Below, piece after piece: positions 59,160 through 64,000 of a stretch of 64,000 nt of DNA. The notes beneath the pieces are model-generated. The model ran no database searches. It was not told the origin of the DNA and saw only the letters and a list, made by a program, of their open reading frames with translations. Both the position numbers and the translations under genes were made by a program. Source of the DNA: Solanum dulcamara. Its lineage: Eukaryota > Streptophyta > Magnoliopsida > Solanales > Solanaceae. Location: NCBI RefSeq assembly GCF_947179165.1, contig NC_077244.1, positions 11,100,449-11,164,448 on the forward strand, read 5' to 3'. Position 1 is the first letter of the stretch. Each line of letters opens with the position of its first letter.

Positions 59160-61175
59160 TATAATGAACTATCCCCGTCGTTAGGAATAGGCCAATGGAG
59201 AAAGCTTCCGGGCCAAAAAACTTCGGGTAGTAACTTTGGAAAAACTTAGCCTAGGCCAGACTCGGACGAATTCTGAGTCAAGTGAAGTCTAGGGTGATCA
59301 TGTAAATTGTGGAATATCAAATCCCTAATTTGATTGGACAGAATAAAATCCAAAATGATATGGATCATTTATGACTTTGCGAAATCGTATTCGGGCTAAT
59401 AAAACTTCCAAAATTGAATTTAATGTAAAGGATATATTTTAATAAGTCTTGTAAAGAAGGTATGTTGTAAAATAGAGAATTGGAGCTCAAACTCCGAGCT
59501 CTTTATTTTTGTGCAACCACCAAAGTAGGATTTCTCCCGCCAAAGCAGCCCTACCAGAGTGGGATAGTCCCGCCAAAGCGGGGCAGAAGTGACTTAAGTC
59601 GGGGAAAAAACCCAAAATGATCGTTTTCTATAAAAACAGTTCCTAATACTTCAGGAGGCGACCTAGGGCTATTTTTATCAAATTCCCCAAGATTTCCACG
59701 CTTAAGATAAGTATTTTACTCCCTAAATTCATTCTTTGATTCCTTGAACCTAGAAACTATGGTTGGTAATCATTAGGGGGGGTTTAAACTAAAACCTTAT
59801 GGTAGGAAATAGCCCTAGGGTGGGGTTAGGATTATGGGTTTGGCCTAGGATGAGAACTGTGTTATTTTCATGATAGTTAGGCAATTGTGTTAATCCTATA
59901 TATTTATTTACTGTTTCTAGACCAAGAACGAGAAGAACGAACTCGAAAAGGGAAGGCTATTTTATTGTAAAGTTGTTCAAGCTTGAATTTGAGGTTGGTG
60001 ATGGTCTATTTTTTTATATGTATTTCATATGCTTATTAAATTGTTTCATGATACACATATGTGTAAATGAATAGAGAAACATGCGAGATTATGTTTGAAA
60101 TAATCACTTGTTGGCCTATTTTTGTGGTGAACCTGTTCTTGCTGATATAATATTGTAAATACTAAATATATTTGTGATTGTGGTATGTTTGGATCGATTA
60201 TCACGTTTCGACACATAATTGGATCGGATGTCATATTCTGATATATAACTGGATTGGGTGTCACGTTCCAACACATATTTGGATCGGGTGTCACGTTCTG
60301 ACACAAAGTTGATTATTTGTAGGTCCCTTGAGAGGACCCTTGTGCAAAGTTATGGCATATGGAAGATATTGAGTTGTGATATTGCTGAATGTGATTAAAC
60401 TTGAGATTAGTCGACTTATTCGGTATATGTATATGTCTATTGTGTTGAATTTACTTGTCTATGATCCGCTTACTAGCTAACCGTCTGATCCTACAGTACA
60501 CTGTTGTTTTATGTACTGATACTACTCTTGCTCTGCCTTCTGTTGAGTACAAGGCATATCCAGTCGACTATGGAGAGACCTCGTTTAGAAGAGTAGAAGT
60601 TTGCACAAAGTCCAAGGGTGAGCTATTCTGTCATGCTACCGTGGACTTTCTCATAGTCTAAGTTCTTCTACCTGACTCAGATGTTCAAATAATCATTTAA
60701 TATTATAACTTCTTTTGGGAGTGTTTCTCTTTTCTTATATTGATATTTGGTTAGAGTTTTGGTACAGAAAACTTTCAATTCCTAAGATGTTTTAGCATTT
60801 TATTGGATATTTAAATTATTTTGCTGAGTTTATGGGAACTCAGTCTTATTCTGGTTTTATTCCGACTTTTGAAAGTCTTTAACTGTTTTATCTCATAAGT
60901 TTGATAATTTGGGTTGTAAAAATGGTTCTCCCATTGGAGAGTTAGTATGGGTGTCGATCACGGCGAGTCGGGGTTGTGACACACATGACTAGTCGAATCT
61001 AATGGTGAGCTATTCCTTATAGGTAGCCACGGATTCCTCCCAATTTCTTAGTCCCTCTTTTCAGACTCAGATATTCTTAGACTTTAGTTTTATATTATTG
61101 TTTGGGATTGCATACCCTTATTTTTGACTATTTAGAGTTTTGGTACTATGACTTTCAGGTTCCAAGATCGTGACA
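59160..61175 (+). repeat. LTR F2 (5' LTR of element F2), uninterrupted
   Basis: It begins 'tataatgaactatccccg' (TGTAAC decayed) and ends 'gatcgtgaca'. It contains the pre-insertion site of element E at 59782-59786 and the four-unit minisatellite at 60187-60306. Its last ~200 bp (about 60982-61175) looks like a diverged second copy of 60610-60790 ('ggtgagctattc', 'gactcagat', 'agagttttggtac') and is missing in F1. Confidence 0.8.
60187..60306 (+). repeat. Minisatellite in LTR F2 (4 units of ~32 bp)
   Basis: Four units of 'ttggatcgggtgtcacgtt' type, one per 30-33 bp, equivalent to 37915-38035. Confidence 0.8.
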
Positions 61176-61179
61176 AAGT

Positions 61180-61192
61180 TGGTATTAGAGCC
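61180..61192 (+). other. Primer binding site of element F2
   Basis: 'tggtattagagcc' differs from the canonical initiator-Met tRNA PBS TGGTATCAGAGCC by one C-to-T change and follows the LTR end by four bases. Confidence 0.8.
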
Positions 61193-61394
61193 TAGATTCG
61201 TTGATCTCATCGTATCAAAATGAGTCTAGTAAAGTCATGCGAAATGGTACGGAGACATTTGTAGTTTTATTCAAAAGGCTATAGAATTTTAGGAAAAGTT
61301 TCAATATGTTCTTTCCTTCTTGTTATAAGTTGATTCCAATTGGAATATGGTGATCCAAATTAGAATCTAACCTCTTTCACTCTCTTATCCGTAT

Positions 61395-62690
61395 ATGGTC
61401 AACACTCGCTATAATGGTGTAAGGCTCGTAGATCTAGTGGAGCCAGAATAAGAGCCAACCATTCGAGGGCATGGCAGAGGAAAAGGCAGATAAGGGAGAC
61501 GAGGCAGGGGAAAAGGAAGAGAAGCACCCGCTAGTGTGGAATTTCATATTGAGGAGGTGCTAGTAAGTGATGCCCCTCCTACTTCCTAGAACGAGTTAAA
61601 AGGAGAGAACTAAGAGCATACTAAATAGGAGAAGGACACCCAGATCGGGGCTGCTGGTATTCCCCCTCTGGACCCCATACTAGTCTAGCAGACCATGGCA
61701 TTCTTGAGTGGGTTAGCTGACACTGGACCTATTCTCACTATGGTCACAGCACCAGCTCCTATCGGTTGTCCTATTGCTATCAGCTCAGCTAGCAAATGAG
61801 GTGGTAGGAACTGATGCCTTTTTTAAACCATTCATGGGTCCAGTAATTTTCGATATAGAGAATGACATGTTCACTAAGTTCCTCAAACTCAAACCTCCAG
61901 TCTTTCATAGTACCGAAAATGAAGATGCTTATGAGTTTATTCATGATTGTTACGAGAGGTTGCACAAGCTGGGTAAGTACACCAACATAGAGTAGAGTTT
62001 GTGAATTTTCAGCTGCAGGATGAGGACAAGCAGTAGTGGAGGACTTATGTAGAATGTCATTTGCCAGGGTTGGCCCCACTCACTTGGGTTCAGTTTCATG
62101 CCCTATTTCTGGAAAAGTATGTGCCTTATACTTTGAAGGACAGAAAGAAGGATAAGTTTATGGCCCTTGAATAGGGAGGGTTATCAGTAGTTGCTTATAA
62201 GGCCAAGTTTCATTCATTGTCCAGGTACGCTACTCAGCTGGTCACTATACAGGAGGAGAGGATCAAGCTGTTCATGAAGGGGTTGAACCCCGAGTTGCAG
62301 GTACTTTCTATCCATATGATTTTATCTGGCAGGATTTTCAATGAAGTCACAGACTTTATTAAGAAGGTTGAAGGTGTGAGAAAAGATGGGCAAGACAAAG
62401 TTTTCGCTAAGATGACCAAGAGTACAGGTAACTTCCAGGGATCCAATTCCATAGGGTCAGGCAAGCTGTTGATTGCATCCCGGCCAATTCAGTCAGCGTT
62501 GACTGCTTTTACTAGCAGTTTTTCAGGTACTCTATAGCAGCATTCGGCCCATGAGGGTCAGGAAGCATCATTCCTAAGTAGCCGCCCATTTTTTGATCAA
62601 GGTTGTTTTAATTGTGGAGAGCTGGGCCATATATAGAGGGAGTTTCCTCACCCTTGTGTGACAGTTTTGGCACCCCTAGCAGGCTAGAGC
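61395..62690 (+). pseudogene. Element F2 gag
   Basis: The ATG at 61395 starts 'MVNTRYNGVRLVDLVEPE'. The segment 61774-61995 contains '[20 protein letters not shown]' and the 62217-62537 segment has 'EERIKLFMKGLNPELQVLSI', the standard second half of the Retrotrans_gag domain. The zinc knuckle near 62600-62645 reads 'CFNCGELGHI', then TAG, then 'REF', so one Gln codon became a stop and the last Cys is Phe. In-frame TAGs at 61587-61589 and 62172-62174 coincide with those in F1. Confidence 0.83.
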
Positions 62691-62699
62691 AGTAGTCCA

Positions 62700-63345
62700 G
62701 TGGTTGGAGGGAGTAATGGTAGAAGGCATCCACAGATTGGGCGAGGAAGAAATCCAATAGAATGTGGGGGCCAAGGTAATGGTGATTTAGGTCGAGGAGA
62801 AACCCAGCCTGGCAGGGAGGTAGCCCATCAGGATGACCGGGCTGAATTTTGTGCATTCTTAGGGAAGATCGAGGCTGAGGCGTCTGACGCAGATATCACA
62901 AGTACTATTCTTATTTGTGACTGGATGGCTACTATTTTGTTTGATCTGGGTTCTACTTATTCCTATGTGTCTATAAAATATGCCTTGGGTTTTCATGCAT
63001 ATTGTAATATATTATATTCCCCTATTCATGTATCTACCCCTATTGGAGAGTCAATCATAGTCACCTATGTATATCGTTCTTGTTTTGTTGTGTTTATGGA
63101 TACCAGACTTGGGTTGACTTAGTGATCTTAGACATGACAGATTTTGATATGATCTTAGGCATGACTTATTTATCCCCTACTTTGTTGTACTTAAATGCAA
63201 TGCAAAAATTGTGGCTCTAGAGATCCCGGAAAGGGAAAGGTTAGAATGAAAAGAGGTGTAGAAGCCTAAGCTAGCTAAAGTCATATCTTTTCTCCTGGAT
63301 GGAGAGATGGTGGGAAAAGGTTGCTTAGCCTATTTGGCCCAGTAG
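62700..63345 (+). pseudogene. Element F2 protease remnant
   Basis: The open segment 62700-63122 carries the linker and the protease: 'ATILFDLGSTYSYVSIKYAL' (D-L-G where F1 has D-P-G) and 'VSTPIGESIIVTYVYRSCF'. After a TAG the end of the domain follows in another frame as 'FDMILGM'. A short deletion at about 63335-63345 removes the linker before 'VCEFSKVFPSDLP'. Confidence 0.78.
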
Positions 63346-64000
63346 TGTGTGAATTTTCAAAAGTATTCCCTTCAGACTTGCCTGATATATCTCCTGATCG
63401 ACAAATAAATTTCTGAATTGATTTAGATCGGGTACCCATTCAATTTCCATTATTTCCTACCGTATGGCTCCGATAAAGTTGAGGGAGCTTCAGGCTAAAA
63501 TTTAGGAGCTTTTTGATAAAGGGTTCATTCGTCCTAGTGCTTCCCATTGAGGTGCTCCGGTATTGTTTGTTAAGAAAAAGGATAGTAGTATGAGAATGTG
63601 CATTGACTACCGACAACTGAATAGGGTTACCATCAGAAATAAATACCCTTTGCCTCGTATTGATGACCTTTTTGACTAGTTACAAGGTGTTTCAGTCTTC
63701 TCAAAGATTAATCTCAGGTCAGGATATCATCAGTTGATGTACCCAAAACGACTTTTAAAACTAGGTACGGGCACTTTGAATTTTTGGTGATGTCCTTTGG
63801 GTTGAGAAATGCGTTGCTGCCTTCATGAGTTTGATGATGGGGTGTTCAAGTCGTTCCTGGATTCATTTGTAATAGTGTTTGTAGATTATATATTGGTATA
63901 TTCAAAGAGTGAACGAGAACATGCAAATTATCTTCGAATTATTTTATGTGCTTTGGGAAGACAAAGATTGTATGTAAAATTGACTAAGTGTGAATTTTGG
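63346..64000 (+). pseudogene. Element F2 reverse transcriptase remnant, cut by the window end
   Basis: The RT entry is present ('FSKVFPSDLPDISPDRQI', 'RMAPIKLRELQAKI', 'GFIRPSASH'), then '[20 protein letters not shown]', the shared TAG at 63677-63679, '[14 protein letters not shown]' (first catalytic Asp changed to Asn) and the dyad as FVDY (63878-63889), second Asp to Tyr. It ends inside the palm-thumb region. RNase H, integrase and the 3' LTR would lie beyond the window. Confidence 0.85.

Noticed and set aside
1..64000. tRNA genes, host protein-coding genes or a new defence or metabolic system
   Set aside because: All coding traces are explained by LINE, copia-like or gypsy proteins. I saw no intact cloverleaf, no exon-like conserved non-TE domain and no gene cluster.

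Overview
The window is a stretch of transposable-element-dense plant nuclear DNA with no convincing host gene. The source is most likely a Solanaceae genome. The main clue is the LINE 3' tail at 790-914 and again at 52425-52615: a conserved block ('gccgagggtctctcgg', 'tctgcgtacactttaccctc') ending in TTG repeats, typical of the Solanaceae RTE LINE / TS SINE partnership. The organism assignment is an inference. Every coding trace is retroelement-derived and broken by stops and frameshifts. Many stops read TAG or TGA where CAG, TGG or CGA is expected, which fits decay of methylated cytosines.

Layout, left to right. 1-914: 3' end of an RTE-type LINE. 1000-1937 (-): gag-like remnant of a Ty1/copia-type element. 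2240-5139: L1-type LINE with zf-RVT and RNase H and a 30-A tail, possibly with an inverted 5' end. 5140-9151: AT-rich non-coding repeats with Helitron-like termini (block H1). 9155-10733 (-): a Ty3/gypsy deletion derivative in which RNase H runs straight into a chromodomain remnant. 10968-26184: Ty3/gypsy family 'B', with LTRs at 10968-13492 and 23501-26184; family 'C' is nested in it and fused to it (LTR 18529-22376). 26482-47218: Ty3/gypsy family 'F' (copy F1), split by a nested minus-strand Ty3/gypsy 'E' (27091-37508, both LTRs, PBS, PPT, TSD) and by a solo E-type LTR (38999-42207). 47219-53011: block H2, a second copy of H1 that contains a hAT-like element with 8-bp TSDs, microsatellites, and five tandem copies of a ~574-bp unit. 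53012-64000: a second copy of the C-LTR / B-integrase / B-LTR / F series, without the E insertions, running off the window end.

The main message is historical. The C-B-F series at 18440-27090 + 37509-38998 + 42208 onward is repeated in direct orientation at 53012-64000. Both copies share nested junctions, minisatellite structure and nonsense codons, so the series was copied as DNA after it had died. The second copy preserves the pre-insertion sites of the two later E-family insertions. No gypsy reverse transcriptase in the window keeps its catalytic Asp-Asp pair, so nothing here looks autonomous. The most unusual items are the 574-bp array, a near-complete 5S rRNA-like sequence inside element E, the RNase H-chromodomain deletion derivative and the hAT-like element. 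Letters A-F and H are local labels, not database family names.
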